Source: Viscum album (Eukaryota > Streptophyta > Magnoliopsida > Santalales > Viscaceae). From it: a DNA stretch of 64,000 bases. The stretch covers positions 1,758,230,772-1,758,294,771 of the forward strand of contig OY728165.1 of assembly GCA_963277665.1 (NCBI GenBank), in the 5' to 3' direction. The notes beneath the pieces are model-generated. The model was given only the letters and a program-made list of their open reading frames with translations, ran no database searches and was not told where the DNA came from. Below are positions 27,430 through 39,860 of the stretch, one piece after another. How positions within the stretch are numbered: the stretch's first letter is position 1; every line of letters begins with the position of its first letter. Position numbers and translations under genes: made by a program.

Positions 27430-28600
27430 GATAAAAAACAACAAGGATACCAACTCTGGTTCATTACGATGACCATGTCAGTGATAAGGCCTTGTTTTAG
27501 GGTCCATCATGCGACCCCCTTCTTCTAGGTGGGCTAGACAAAGTACCTACCCCTGTTGAGAAATAGTTAGTCCTAACATAGCAGGATTAGGATGAGCCTA
27601 GGGTGAGCACAAATTACGTGTTCATGATCTAGAGTCCACTATGCTTCCAAGATGGGATGGATCCTTAGGATGCCGAGGATTTTTATGTAGTTAGTTGTCC
27701 GAATCATATGGATTTTATGAAAATTGATGGATCCAATGGTGGCTTTGACAATGAATATTTTCCAAGGAATGGCTAGAGGTTGGTGGATCTTGGCTACTGA
27801 TATGCACGATGGGTTGAAGCTCTAGTGATATTAATTCAAGAAGCTATTATGGGAGGAGTGCTACCCCTCATACTTACGATCCATTAAAACTCAATAGCAT
27901 TGAGATCTTCACAAGGTATGGATGATAGTGGTTGGGTAATACTTTTGGTTAATAGAAATGACTTGGTACTCTATGGAAATGATCTGTGATGGATAATTTT
28001 GGGCACATAAGTTTGACCACGGGACACTGTAGATATATATATATGCCAACATAGAACCCTTGTGCATACGCGCCTATGTTGGGGTGATAGGGCAGACACT
28101 AGTGTGAGAGACATTTCAATCAGAGGGGTTCTGGTTAGTTGGGACTAGAAGTGGATTTTAAGATATGAGACAATTGTTGTAGCTAGACGATATCAGATGG
28201 TAGGGTGTCGATGTGTGAGGCCTCCCCATGATCAGACTCGGGTATGTGGATAGTTAGCATAGGGGAAATGCGATGTTTCGGGTCAGATCTAATAGTGTTG
28301 GTTCTATGCTTTTATTGGAAAAGGTCACATGGAATGATAGATTCTAACAAATCTTCTGAGCATCCAAGTAAGATAGAAGGTATACCACCAAGGTAGAGAT
28401 AGTGTCGTGATCATGGAACCCCCAAGAGGGGACATGTTGGTCCCCTGGGAGGTGGTTCTAGTATAGGATCAGGAGGATCTTCATTTGGTGGGTGTTGTAA
28501 TGAGGTTCTTCCACCACCACCACATGGTGACCCACCATAGTCTTAGGGATCTGGCGGTCAAGGACTCAGACAACTATTTTCTATGGATATTAATGATCCC
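27430..28600 (+). pseudogene. gag: E3 gag relic (weak)
   Basis: The position between primer site and RT, and scattered gag-like fragments such as Asn-rich starts near 27436 and Gly/Ser and Pro-rich text near 28450-28545, suggest decayed gag. No intact capsid or zinc-knuckle motif can be read. The call rests mainly on context. Confidence 0.35.
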
Positions 28601-29127
28601 ACATCACATGAGATGATATAAATTGCGCTCTATGATTATTATACTCATTTTTTTAAGAATTAGTAGCCACATTCTCTAGTCGCTCAATTATCTTTTCACT
28701 CTTATTATGACAATTGGAGCTCCCAATAGAGGCACTATAACAATAACATTGTATTAAGTTTTATATGGGGAGATCTTCTTTTATGTCTTCCATTTATTAG
28801 AAGTGCGAGTTATCACTTGGCTGAAAGAGGTTCTTGTGGGACCTACTATTCATCATTATGGAACCTTACAACATCATCATGGGCATGCATTGAAATTCCA
28901 TGGTTTGTGCCTAGATTTATGGTAACCATAGGATAGCCTAATTCATACACACCGATGGGATGAGGATCTCCATTCTTGGTGAAAGCGACTTCTTAGTAGG
29001 GCAAAAAAGTGCTAGGATCTAGAGTCTTGAACCTTTCTCCCATCAGATAGTGAGTGTGACCCATAGTGCAACAAACTCATTCAGCATCTAGGTTCCTTTA
29101 GTTATTTTATATTATATCCACATCTTC

Positions 29128-29900
29128 GCCAAAGATGTTTTGGGACTACCTCCAAGGCAATTGTTGGAGGTTTACATTGACTTATTACAAATAACTTCCC
29201 CGATATCTTATACAGTATATTGGAAGGCACCCACTAATCTCCAAGAGAAATGGTTAAAATTGAATTAACTTCATGAGAGAGGTTTCATCAAACCTAGTGT
29301 GTCCCCCATGGAATCTCTAGATCTTTTCGTGAAGAATTAATAGAATAGCTATGCAACTCCATTGATTATAGTCAACTAAACCAGGACACAATAATGAACA
29401 GATACCCCTTGCAGAGAATAAGTTACCTTTTTGAAAAATTTTGAAGTTTGATATGGTTCTAAAAGATTGATCTTAGATCTAGAAACCATTAGCTATTGGT
29501 TCATGAGGCTGATATCCTAAAGTTGTATTTCTGATGTTGTTATAGACACTAAGATTTCGAAGTGATTCCCCTTGGTGTGACAACTTCAACATCCATTTTT
29601 TAGGTCATTGATGAACATGATCTTGAATCCATAATTGGACCATTTCGGTGTTTTCTTCATCGATGGCATAATAATTTAATCTTCAAAATAGGAGTATGTA
29701 GAGAACATGAGGATGGTTCTTAATTTACTTCAAGGGTACTATGTTTATAGAAATATCTAGATGTTACTTTTCTGGATATAATATTTTTTCTTTTTGGGGA
29801 ATGTCATATCTGAACAAGGTTTATCCATGGATATAGTAATGATTGAAGGAGTGATTTATGAGGAGAAACAGAAGAATTTGTCTGAGGTGTTAGGAATTCA
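29128..29900 (+). pseudogene. pol: E3 reverse transcriptase relic
   Basis: The + strand reads DVLGLPPRQLLEVYIDLLQ near 29133, aligning with the conserved DVFPEDLPGLPPxREVEFxIDL. It continues with a GFIKPSVSPMES block near 29282 and IDYSQLNQDTIMNRYP near 29363. The catalytic box reads FFIDGIII near 29652, so the second Asp of the FIDD box is Gly. Several stops and frameshifts interrupt it. Confidence 0.7.
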
Positions 29901-30079
29901 TGTTTCGTAAGGGTAATAAGGGATATTTATGAAAGATCATGTTCTATCACATCCCCTTTGAACGCTCGGACATGGAAGAACCTACTATTTAACTTGTCTA
30001 ATTAGTGACAAAATTCCTTCGAAGAGTTGTGGTAGAGACTAAAATGCACACCTATTTTGATACTATAAGAAGAAGGGGT

Positions 30080-30470
30080 TGATTCCTTGTTGTATTTTGA
30101 TGCCTTAGGAGCTAGTCTCTGTTGTGTGTTGATGCAATGACAGGCTACCATCAAATATGAGTCGAGGTAGCTGAGAACCCATGAGTAGAACTATGACACT
30201 CTTGACATAGAGGTATTAAGGGGTAGTAAATTTCCTAATGATATCGATTCCATATCTTCTAGGAAATCTCTTTTAGGTTTAATAAGACAACTAGAGCCTT
30301 AGGTGAATCTTCACCCAGAGGGAATTGAATCTAAGGTTGTGATGCTTATTGTAGCACCTGATAGACTATAACATCGAGATAGTATATAGTATAGGACATG
30401 GTTATGTTCTATCAGATGCACTTATTAGGAATTTACAGGCTCACAGAGTGTGGGATGCTTCAAAGAAGTT
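30080..30470 (+). pseudogene. pol: E3 RNase H relic
   Basis: FDALGASLCCVLMQ near 30087 matches the SDASxxGLGCVLMQ opening of gypsy RNase H. SRQLR..E.NYDTLDIEVL-like text follows around 30165-30215. GHGYVLSDALIRN-like text near 30396-30430 corresponds to the [13 protein letters not shown] end of the domain. Confidence 0.6.
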
Positions 30471-30579
30471 GGTTTCCTAGTAGCTGGCCTTGGTGGACCA
30501 GGGGGTATTATTTTTCTTCAATCGATGGTGTTGAATTCTTTTCTCCCTAAGCATTTGTAAGATATTAAATTTGGAAAAA

Positions 30580-31965
30580 TTGAATAGGATGTTCTTCACT
30601 ATAAAATATCAATGGGTGATGCTCCATATGGATATTTTGAAGGAGGGAGTCATAAAATCTTATTCTTGTGATAAATAGTTGTTCTAGTCATGATGCATGA
30701 TGATTTTATGTGGGTGTTCCACAATTATCCCTTATCTTTACATCCCGGTACACGGATTATGTACTGGGATCATTAGTAGTAGTTTTTGTGGTCCATCATG
30801 AGACGAAGCATATCTGAGTTCATCTTGTGATTCCACACCTGTTAGTAAGTGAAATATGTGCATCCATTTCTAGAAGGATTGTTACAGAATCCTGAGATTC
30901 TGAAGTGGAAATGGGTTGTCATATCTATGGATTTCATTGTAGGGCTTTCATGCATAGATGGGGGCTCTCATTCCATCTGGGTGATGGTAGGATGACTCAC
31001 GATGTAGGATCACTTCCTTGATATCAGGGAGAAGAGTTCATTTTAGTGTTTAGAGAAGTTGTATGTGTGGGAGATCATCCGCTTTCCAAGGGTACCCTCA
31101 TGGATTTTCTCTGGTCATGACATGTTGTTCACATCATGATTCTGGAGAGTCCAACATGTGGTATTTCAAACCCAAATAATGATGAGTATATAATTATAAC
31201 CTCTTACCTATGGTAAATCCATGCTCTCTCTCCGGGTACAAGAGGATGTGATGAGGTCATGCTTGTTCGATTTTGTCCAGATGTTTGAGGATGACCTACC
31301 TTTTGTATAGTTTGCGTACAATAATGGATATTACTATACTATTTTCAGGGAAACTTTTGAGGCCCTATACAAGAGACCATGAAAGTCACCTTCTTTATGG
31401 ATGGAGGTTTGTGAGTCATTGCATGTGAGACACAAGTTAGTTTAAGAGACGACAGATAATGTTTAGGCCATCCATGAATTGATGAAGAAGACCCATATTG
31501 GACATAAATACTAAAAAGACTACTGTTGTAGGCTCTTGGATTTCGTGAAGGGAGTCCATTTCATCTAAATTGTCTCCTCACAAAATGGAATGTGTAGGTT
31601 CAGCTAGGGAGAAAGGATATCCCTACATTTTATCGGTCCATTCGAGATCATAAAGAGAGTTGGTAAGGTTTCCTACCATCTTGACCTACCCCACAACTGG
31701 ATGGGTGTGTGACATCTTTCACATTTCTTAGCCGATAATATATGATCATGATCCTAAACCCATTATCAACTAGGGAAATATAGATATTGAAGATGAATCC
31801 ACCTTTGTATAGTGACCAATAGTGACCTAGGATCGATATTAAAAGATATTAAAAGGATGGACCATACCTTCGGTTCACATGTTGTAGATGCATGGAAACG
31901 TCCAGGATAGTTTGTGGGAAAATTTGATCCAAATATGTTCTCTGTATCCTGAGTTTTTTTCCTAG
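30580..31965 (+). pseudogene. pol: E3 integrase relic with C-terminal tail
   Basis: HPGTRIMYWDH near 30743 matches the HPGSTKMYxDL zinc-binding part. The first catalytic Asp is visible in VISMDFIVGLS near 30918. Text like LDFVKGVHFI near 31540 and IGPFEIIKRVGKVSYHLDLP near 31638 corresponds to the GDxVxLxVxP and GPFxIxxRxGxVAYRLxLP segments. SLWENLIQICSLYPEFF near 31910 fits the ATWExExxmxxxYPxLF chromodomain-like end. Stops and frameshifts occur between these pieces. Confidence 0.6.
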
Positions 31966-31989
31966 TTTTTCTTTTCTGCGATAAAATGA

Positions 31990-32005
31990 CTGAAGGAGTA
32001 AAAGA
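31990..32005 (+). other. E3 polypurine tract
   Basis: CTGAAGGAGTAAAAGA immediately precedes the 3' LTR start TGTAGAGA and is purine-rich, as expected for plus-strand priming. Confidence 0.5.
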
Positions 32006-32689
32006 TGTAGAGAACTAATTTTATCCTTTTATTGAATTGAAATATATATATATATTTCTAGAGCTATGTTTTAAGAAGGAATTCAATTTTGAGGCCTGGT
32101 GAGACTATTATTAATTTCATAAAAAATTTAATTATATTTTATACTATGCACATGGAGGAAACATCATAAATCTAAATTATATCCCAGATCAGATACCCAA
32201 GTTCGCGGTTTAGTCTGGAACATGGCATTTACCATATGTGGGACATACTTTTTTTCGGAATGGGAATTCTATGGAAAAAGACACAAAGGAAATAAACCTA
32301 AATAAAATAAATAAATTATTATATTTTATTTCAGAATTTTTATCAAATAACATTTGAATGGAGGATCATATTGAAAATCCAAGACCACATTTTAGTTTAA
32401 AAAGGGGTGTTTTACTTACGCATGTGCTAAGATGTGAGGGCACACAATGTTTATATCGCATGACCATTAGGGAATCAGTTATGCAGATACTGTTAACCTA
32501 ACTCCAATGTTTATAAATATTTGGTTGTGGATTTTGGATTAGGATTGCTTCCTAATCCACCCACCCCCATTTCAGAGCTCTACACCTTTGGAGAATCTTT
32601 GGAGAACCTTCGATGGATCACTATTGAGGCATATCAAATGTGTTAACTGGAAAAAAAATCCAATTATGCATGATTATATTGATTTATGT
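32006..32689 (+). repeat. E3 3' LTR, left part
   Basis: It aligns with the first 0.75 kb of 23609-26708. It is interrupted at 32690 by the LTR of O. The rest is expected right of the window. Confidence 0.7.
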
Positions 32690-32780
32690 TGTAACTCCCT
32701 AACCCCAAAATCCCAGAGATAGTGCTTTATATTTATACATTGGCATTATTACAGGGAATAACATCCCAAAGTACCGACCA

Positions 32781-32799
32781 GTTATGTAGTCTTAGAAAA
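32781..32799 (-). other. Shared U5 box in O 3' LTR
   Basis: On the - strand it reads TTTTCTAAGACTACATAAC, a diverged form of the TTCCAAAGACACTAAAC box of N, about 95 nt before the LTR end. Confidence 0.4.
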
Positions 32800-33253
32800 T
32801 AGATTACATACATGAGCGTTACATTAAACATTCAAACATAAAAAACAACATAAATAATTCATTGAGAACTCCATTATTCACCAAGATTAACCCTTCACAT
32901 CCATCATAATACACATCATGGAATCCGGGGAAAATAAAACATAAGAAAGGGGTGAGATCAGATGCTCAGTGTGGGTAAATAATTTTGCAGAAGATATAAA
33001 ATTTTAAGGCAAGAAGTTTAATAAAAACAACATCATTTAAAACATAAACATGAACATAATATGGTGATAATAAATCAGAAATTACCATATAAATATGAGC
33101 ATAGATAGTCTACTTGTTGAATAATCCTATGTAATAATTAATTTCATAATGAGCGAATTCCTAATGCCAGACATCATTACCTCAAAGTCAAGGCCTCGTT
33201 CCAAGACAACAAATAATTTTTTTTTCAAGGCTTTATGACAACACACTAGTTTG

Positions 33254-33277
33254 TCTCATGAGATCTACCGATGCATC
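33254..33277. promoter_or_regulatory. Adjacent palindromes in O 3' LTR
   Basis: TCTCATGAGA (33254-33263) and GATGCATC (33270-33277) are both perfect palindromes. They are the counterparts of the TATCTCATGAGATA and CCAATGCATTGG pair in N. Confidence 0.5.
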
Positions 33278-34254
33278 AAGGGGCTATAGCTGGCCCCATC
33301 CATTACTTACTAAGTCTACATCATTCCTCATATGAAATTTTTGAAACATAACACAAACATTCATATTAAAACTACCCTACGAAATGTCAATACCTCATCC
33401 ATAAACCATGAAGTGTATAAAAACAGCACATCCATAGCAAAACATCTTATAACTCATTCGATAAAATATTGAATATTTTATTATAAAAAATCATCCTTAA
33501 TCAATAAGAATATCCAGTAAGGAATGTTGACATTGTTGAAAATGATTTGTTGAACTTTTTTAAGAAAATATCCCTTTTGTGAAATAATTTAAAAGTAACA
33601 CATTTATAATGGAAGTCATTTAAAAGATATTTTTGAATCAATGTGACCCATACCACTTTGGAAATTTTGAAAATAATTAACATTTTAAAACAATCATGTC
33701 CATATAAATAAATCCTTAAAACCATTTTGAAAACATGGACATTAATGAGAATGATTTAGAAGAATAAATATTTGAAACATTTAAAATGATGTATTGGTTA
33801 AAGAGTACCTTAAAAGAATAATTTTGAAATTACTTTTATGAAACATTCAAATGGATAATATATATGTCCTAGAAAATAATTACACATAAACAATCTCGAA
33901 TAATAATGAGATTGCGGAATCAACCATTAATTTAAACTTTCCTTTGGTCAAGGGTATGTTTAAACTCATGTATAATGACCATAGAATGTTATTAAATTAT
34001 ACCAGAACCATATTCATATTTATTATATCATACATGATTCATTTATGACTTTATACTACCCATTTAATAATTATTTCTTTCTTAAATTAAAATTTTGGGT
34101 TGTAATTGCTTTCTTTATCATGCGCCTTTTAACATGTAATTCTTGATCATATCATTTAGATAATTATATAAATAATTCAAGAATAAAAAACATGATTTAT
34201 ATATAATATATATTTAGAATATAAATATGTATAATAGATATATATATGAAATGG

Positions 34255-34710
34255 AAAACACAGTTTATGGAGACTGTAGGCTGTATGTACACCTAAACAT
34301 TGTTTCTATTTTCATATCCTATTGAATGGAAGTAAGTGAATAAGATATATGTAAGATCATATATATATATATATATATTCAGTATCATTATAATGACATA
34401 TATTAAATACTTATTAATAATATGTATTTTTATAATCAATGTGGAATATTGATCCTGGAAATGAATCTCATCGCGTCGTGGAGACGGTAAGTCGTACGTA
34501 CACACGGGCAACGATATCATTTCTTTAATGATTAAAATTTGTGGAATTGGATGATATATAAATTTTACATAGAAATAATAATGTTGTTATCATTATTTAT
34601 ATACATATTACTCATAATTTTATCCATCCAAATAACATAGTGTTGAATAACAAATTTCACCACGGGGAGGAGACGGTAAGTCGTACGTACGCCCGCATGT
34701 TGACATTATC
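34255..34710 (-). repeat. Three GTAC modules in O 3' LTR
   Basis: Three units of about 55-60 bp are spaced roughly 190 bp apart, near 34261-34310, 34462-34520 and 34655-34705. Each combines a GTACGTAC-type palindromic core with GGAGAC and a flanking GATATCAT or GACATTATC. They are the inverse of the modules in N. Confidence 0.7.
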
Positions 34711-36844
34711 ATTCATTGGATGGATAGAATAATGAATATTGTTGGACCATATTTATAATAAAATTTTAGTATGTATAAGGTAATTAAGTTATTATTTTAA
34801 TATGGAAATAACAAATAAATAGAAATTGGAAGAAGAAAAAAAACATTGAAAGAGGTGGTGAAATTATTAACTCTTCTTCAGGGGATTCCTTTTGAGTTGA
34901 TCTAAATGGATCCATATGATGGATTTATGATCATGAGAAGGCCTATAGTATTATGTGGTGGTATTTTGGAGAATATTTGGGAATTTTTTGGTCAAGACAA
35001 AGAGATTTGGAGGTGTTATTTTGAGAGAAGTGGAAGTACCATTTTTTAAAGAGTGTTGAGGGTCACTTTAAAAAAAGCTTGAAATATTTTTTTATTATAG
35101 AATCATATTCGGTTGTAATGGATCCAAATTAATTTTATTCAAAGATAAGGTGGTGATGGATCTAAAAACAGTCAATCAATAGGTTTTAGACAAGTTTTGG
35201 TCACCATATTAACCATGTAATTTAGATTTAACTCTATGATAAATAGTTTAACTTTTACCATGTCCTCTTGAATTATTATAATAAATGGTTAATAAACATA
35301 CTATAAAAAGCCAAGAGAACCCCAAGTGATTCATTATTGAAATATATAATCTTGTAGAATTACTTTGGCCAATCCTTATATTTTTAGGAGTATTTTATCA
35401 TTTAATAAAAAAGTATTTGTTTTAAAATCTCATTTATGTCAATTTTTAGACTATTTAGTATTTGGTTTTTGTGAAATTCATGAACAAATTATTACTTGGA
35501 AAAAAATTCATTGAATCAACCCTAACATGTCTTATTAACCAATAAAATTCCTGGAATATATCAAAAGTCTCAATTTACATTTATTTTTATATTTATAACG
35601 TCAATTATTTGAATCATTCATTAATAAAGTAATTACTGTATCATCATTGTGTCATAAATAAATTTATTTATTTAATGTGCTAAAATTATAAAAAATATAT
35701 GACGTATAAAATCTATATATATATATAATTATTATTTATAGTCAAATTTATCTTATTTATATCCCAATATTAATAATGTTTTAGTTATTAAACATTGAAT
35801 TTAACACTTTTAACTCTTCTTTAAATAAAATAATAATAAAAGTCCTAATCTATTACACATGGACCTAAATGGTCATACTTTATTCTTAAGGTAGGTTTTT
35901 GTAGAAATACAATTATCTAATATATTTATTACATGTTTTAGAGTAATTATAATATCATTGTTTACCTTTAATCGCCCTATTTACTTTTAATCTGGGTAAA
36001 TAAAAGTCAAAAGTTACTATTCACCAAAAATTATTTTCATCTTATTGAACAAAATTTTACTTACTAATGTCAACCGTGTCTCTAGGATTTTTTAAATTCA
36101 ATTCACAGAAGTAGTAAAATTATGTTTTATGAATAATTTTAAATGTGCCTAGAAGGTGGGTAAAAGACGTTAAAAAGTTCAACAAAATTATATACCTCTA
36201 ATTTTATTAAAAAATGACCCCAATTAATTACATTGAACGTATATAGTAATTATATATATATATATTTACAATAAATTTAAATAAAATATCTATTTATTTA
36301 AATAAAAGTTTTATTTTCAACAATAACGCATTGTCTTTTTCATTATTCATCAAAAATTAAATGTTTTTAGAAAAATACCAAAAAATCATCCGAAGCTATT
36401 TTAGATATTCCAAATTCAAAAATGAAATCTATTTTACCAAATTAAAATTCTATAAGTAGAATTAATTAATTTAAAATTAATTCCCATTGTCAAAACCAAA
36501 TAGTGGGTTTTTAAAAATTAAAAACTATCAAAATATTGACATATGTTTATGTCAAATTTAAATGAATATTTACTTATAATGAAATACATTTTATGAAATG
36601 ATGAAAAATATAATCTAATTATAATTCCAAACCATTCAAATATATAATTTAACACTATAAATTATTTTGATTAAAAAAGATGTTTTCAATTAAAATTTAG
36701 TATTTTTTAATATTCGCCAAAATATGAATTTATCAGTAAAACACCAAAAATTTATCGAAATTAAATTTCTATATCCCGATTCTAATGAAGATGATTATTT
36801 TGTAAATTTAATATATAAAAGTGTCAAATATTAGATTCATAAAA

Positions 36845-36849
36845 GGTTC
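36845..36849. other. G1 target-site duplication, left
   Basis: GGTTC is repeated exactly at 47093-47097. Confidence 0.85.
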
Positions 36850-36930
36850 TATGAAAACCCAGCTTTTTATTACAACTAAAACATGATTCATTACATAAAA
36901 CATCACTTGATACAACAAAGAAGATCAAGA

Positions 36931-36945
36931 GTTCTAGTGTCTTTG
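36931..36945 (-). other. Shared U5 box in G1 3' LTR
   Basis: The - strand reads CACAAAGACACTAGAAC, about 80 nt before the LTR end. Confidence 0.5.
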
Positions 36946-38077
36946 TGGATTATGATCATTGCATAAAAACATAAAACATGAAATACAACATATTTATTGA
37001 AAACATCTTTTACATGACCACTAAATTCCCTCGTAATTTTCATTGCATGGGATAACCTGAGGACATTCATAAGAAATGGGTGAGCTATAAAGCCCAGTAA
37101 GGGAGTACACATGGAATAACATGAGGAGTAAAATACATGTTAGACAATAGGAATATCAATAGAGCATAAAAGAAACATGAACATAAAGGAATGATAAAGC
37201 ACGATAATCATAACATTGAAATGTGGCAAAAACACTTAAAATGGAATTAGAATGAGCCAAGGCTCATTGCACACCCTTCAATACGAGTAAACCCAATACA
37301 TTGGAGTTCTATAAGGGGGCACCCTTCTTCAACATTTCATTTCATGGATAAGTGTGCCACATGGATCATATAACATGGATTAATAAAACATAATCATTTA
37401 TTCCACGATAAAGGAATGTGTAATTAATACATGAAACTTTATAATCAGTATGTAAATGTGAATAAAGGTGACTACCCTTGATGGAGAAATGGGCATGGTA
37501 TTCACTACACAATGTCATTGGCTTAGAAAATCGATGGAATTTCGGCAGCGTAACGGCGTGACATAAGAATTTATAAAAAATGGTTGATGAGAGAAAAATG
37601 GGTTCCTCATCATATTTACATGTAATATATAGTAAGAAATTAATATAGATACATGTACCAACAATTTAAATGGAATTTAGATCCATGATACAAAAGTATT
37701 GCTTGAATTTAAAAGAGGAGAAAGAAGTTCCTTTTGGAATTTCGGCATAGTAACGGGTGTACATGGGAGGAATTTAATGAAAGAGAAAAAGGTCTCCAAT
37801 AATTCAAACCTAAAGAGGCCAGTATTAGGGAGGTGAAAAACCATATCACAACATTCATAATTGAAATTAAATGGGCAATACAACTTAATGAAAATTGAAG
37901 AATATGAGAAAGAAGAAAAAACCCTTACTTGGAAGTGTGCTTCTAAAGGATAGAGAGAGTCTTGTGAGAGACTTCTTGGGAGCTTGTGGCAGCCTGGGAG
38001 GATTATAGAGAGAGTAGGGCAGAGGTTGGACGAACTACAAGAGCTTTTAGTGAGGGGGAAGTGGGAGCTTGGGTGGG

Positions 38078-38085
38078 TTTATATA
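38078..38085 (-). promoter_or_regulatory. G1 3' LTR main TATA box
   Basis: TCCTATATAAACCC on the - strand. The same box occurs at 45765-45772 in the 5' LTR. Transcription would start about 30 nt further along the - strand. Confidence 0.6.
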
Positions 38086-38864
38086 GGAAAGGTGAGGAAA
38101 TTCTTTATTATTTAGGTTTGGGACCCCTTATATTAAATTAATCCAAACCACAAACCATCCCATGGTTTTTGCCCATAATTTTTGGAAAAGTAAAGAGGAG
38201 AAAAATTTAAAATAATTCCAAAGTCCGAACTTCTTAAAATAATAAGGTTGCTTATGTGGAGTTGAGTCACACTCCCATGGAATTTAATTTAAAAGGGCAA
38301 AGTGTTGAATAAGTCTTGAGGGGTCCATAAATGCTTTGAAAAAGAAATCATATAAACCCAAAATCACTTTATTTTAATGGTAAAACATATATTGGCCAAA
38401 TATAAGGATTATAGTATTTTATTACATCACCATTGGGTCATTATAATGTCATAAAATACATTATATATTTAAACGGGATTTAATTTTTACCCAAATATTT
38501 TACTGTCTCAGAAAATTATGAAAAATTCACCGTTGGATAATTTCGACATCCTGGTTCTAGAAATTACATTTACCTTATCTAAACAATTTTATAAATATGT
38601 TATTTTTCACTTTTAAAATAAAAACCGACATTTATCGAAAATTCAGGGGTTTTGAAAAAAATGGCTTTTGAACCTTAATATAAATTTTAATTGCATTCAT
38701 AAAATTATATGATCATTTATATTTAATAGAAAATTAATTTAATAAAAATATTATTATTTTATTAAAATATTATTTAATTCAAAAATCCCTTAATTTAATA
38801 AAATATATTTCTTAATTACATAATAACTAAAAAAAATTTGTACTTTAAAACTATTTACAATGTA

Positions 38865-39200
38865 TCAAAAATGACTAGAAATTATATTCATTATTATATT
38901 CAAAAAATAATGTACATTAACATAGTAATACTTATTTGTTACATAACCCCTTAAAACAGCTGCATAAGACCTAAGGGTAAGGTGTGTGATGGTGAAAAAC
39001 TCTTGGGGTGGCTCGGATAACATCGCTCGAGTAGTAATCTCTATCAACTTCCAATTTTCCCGTAGACGGTCCTGTTCGAGCATGACATGGTGAAGCTCAG
39101 CTTGGGATTGGTCAAGGGCAAAGCCCAAGGCTGCCACCTCTTTTCCGAGCTTTGAAAAATGGGCTTCGTATGGGGAAATTCTACAGGATGAGGCAATCAC
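38865..39200 (-). pseudogene. U3 small reading frame, G1 3' LTR copy (start codon lost)
   Basis: It aligns with the 5' LTR copy at 46617-46886. The start ATG has become ATT (GTGATTGCC against GCGATGGCC), so the frame is open only from an upstream GTG. The stop TAG after VTNK has become TAT, which lengthens the frame by about 22 codons. The middle keeps a heptad-like LGFALDQSQAELHHVML. Function unknown. Confidence 0.5.
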
Positions 39201-39402
39201 TTCTTTTTTCTATGTAAATTGGATTTGTTAAGGTCCTATATTTATACTAATCATGTGATCACTGTTCAACGTCTATATTAACAATGGTCAAAATTCTTAA
39301 CATAAAAAAAATAATTTGACATCTTATAAAAACATTTTTCATAAATAGGAATTTAATTGGATCAAGAGTGATTTTCCATTAATGAAACATTGGGTCATTA
39401 CA

Positions 39403-39425
39403 ATATTCCACCCTTATGAAATTTC
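39403..39425 (-). other. G1 polypurine tract
   Basis: The - strand reads GAAATTTCATAAGGGTGGAAT directly before the 3' LTR start TGTAATGACCC. The AAGGGTGGAA core is the likely plus-strand primer. Confidence 0.65.
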
Positions 39426-39449
39426 GCCCTCAAAATTTTCCTTTTCCCA

Positions 39450-39860
39450 CACTAAAAAAATGTGGGCAACTCAACTTCATTATATCCTCTGATTCCCAAA
39501 TTGCTTCTTAAAACTTGTGGTTTCTCCACAAAACCTTGATGAGGGGAATTGTCTTATTTCGTAGATCTTTTTCTATACTATCTAATATCTTCACTGGTTG
39601 CTCCTCATAAGAAATATTTTCTTCCAATTATACCACCTCAGAAGAGAGTACATCTGAATGGTCCGGTATGTACTTCTTTAAGAGGGATACAAGAAAGAAA
39701 TCATGTACTTTGGCCATAGTAGGTGGATGTGCTAGTCGATAGGCCATAGCCCCAACATGATCAAGAACCTTGAAGGGGCCGATGTACCTTGGACTTAACT
39801 TACCTTTCTTTCCAAACCTCATGACCTTTTTCCACAGAGATATGCGTAGAAACACCATGT
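39450..39860 (-). pseudogene. pol: G1 integrase C-terminal and chromodomain-like tail
   Basis: An open 76-codon stretch (39628-39858) reads GPFKVLDHVGAMAYRLAHPP, the usual GPFxIxxRxGxVAYRLxLP segment. It continues into VHDFFLVSLLKKYIPDHSDVL. After one stop come ISYEEQPVKILD and IPLIKVLWRNHKF, then a stop and EAIWESEDIMK. That tail is the Tekay/Del-type chromodomain-like module, thought to guide insertion into heterochromatin. Confidence 0.75.

Larger units (their letters stand above)
23609..32689 (+). mobile_element. E3: old Ty3/gypsy relic, 3' LTR interrupted by element O
   Basis: A 5' LTR of about 3.1 kb (TGTAGAGA start), a decayed primer site, gag-pol relics on the + strand and the first 684 bp of the 3' LTR (start 32006) are visible. 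The 3' LTR stops exactly where the O LTR starts (32690), so O inserted into it and the remainder should lie beyond base 64000. Base composition is less AT-rich than the flanks. Confidence 0.75.
32690..36849 (-). repeat. O 3' LTR, main segment
   Basis: It reads on the - strand from 36849 down to the end TTACA at 32690. It matches 61503-64000 and, more loosely, the reverse of the N LTRs. It contains three GTAC modules (34255-34710), the paired palindromes (33254-33277), a TGAG...CTCA hairpin near 32965 and the U5 box (32781-32799). G1 splits it at 36850. Net LTR length is about 4.43 kb. Confidence 0.75.
36850..39402 (-). repeat. G1 3' LTR
   Basis: On the - strand it starts TGTAATGACCC at 39402 and ends TTTTCATA at 36850. 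Landmarks from its start: U3 TATA (39239-39246), U3 reading frame (start codon lost), main TATA box (38078-38085), donor-like GTAAG (37928), decayed palindrome (37292-37305), hairpin (37079-37102), AG acceptor (about 37057) and U5 box (36931-36945). Confidence 0.9.
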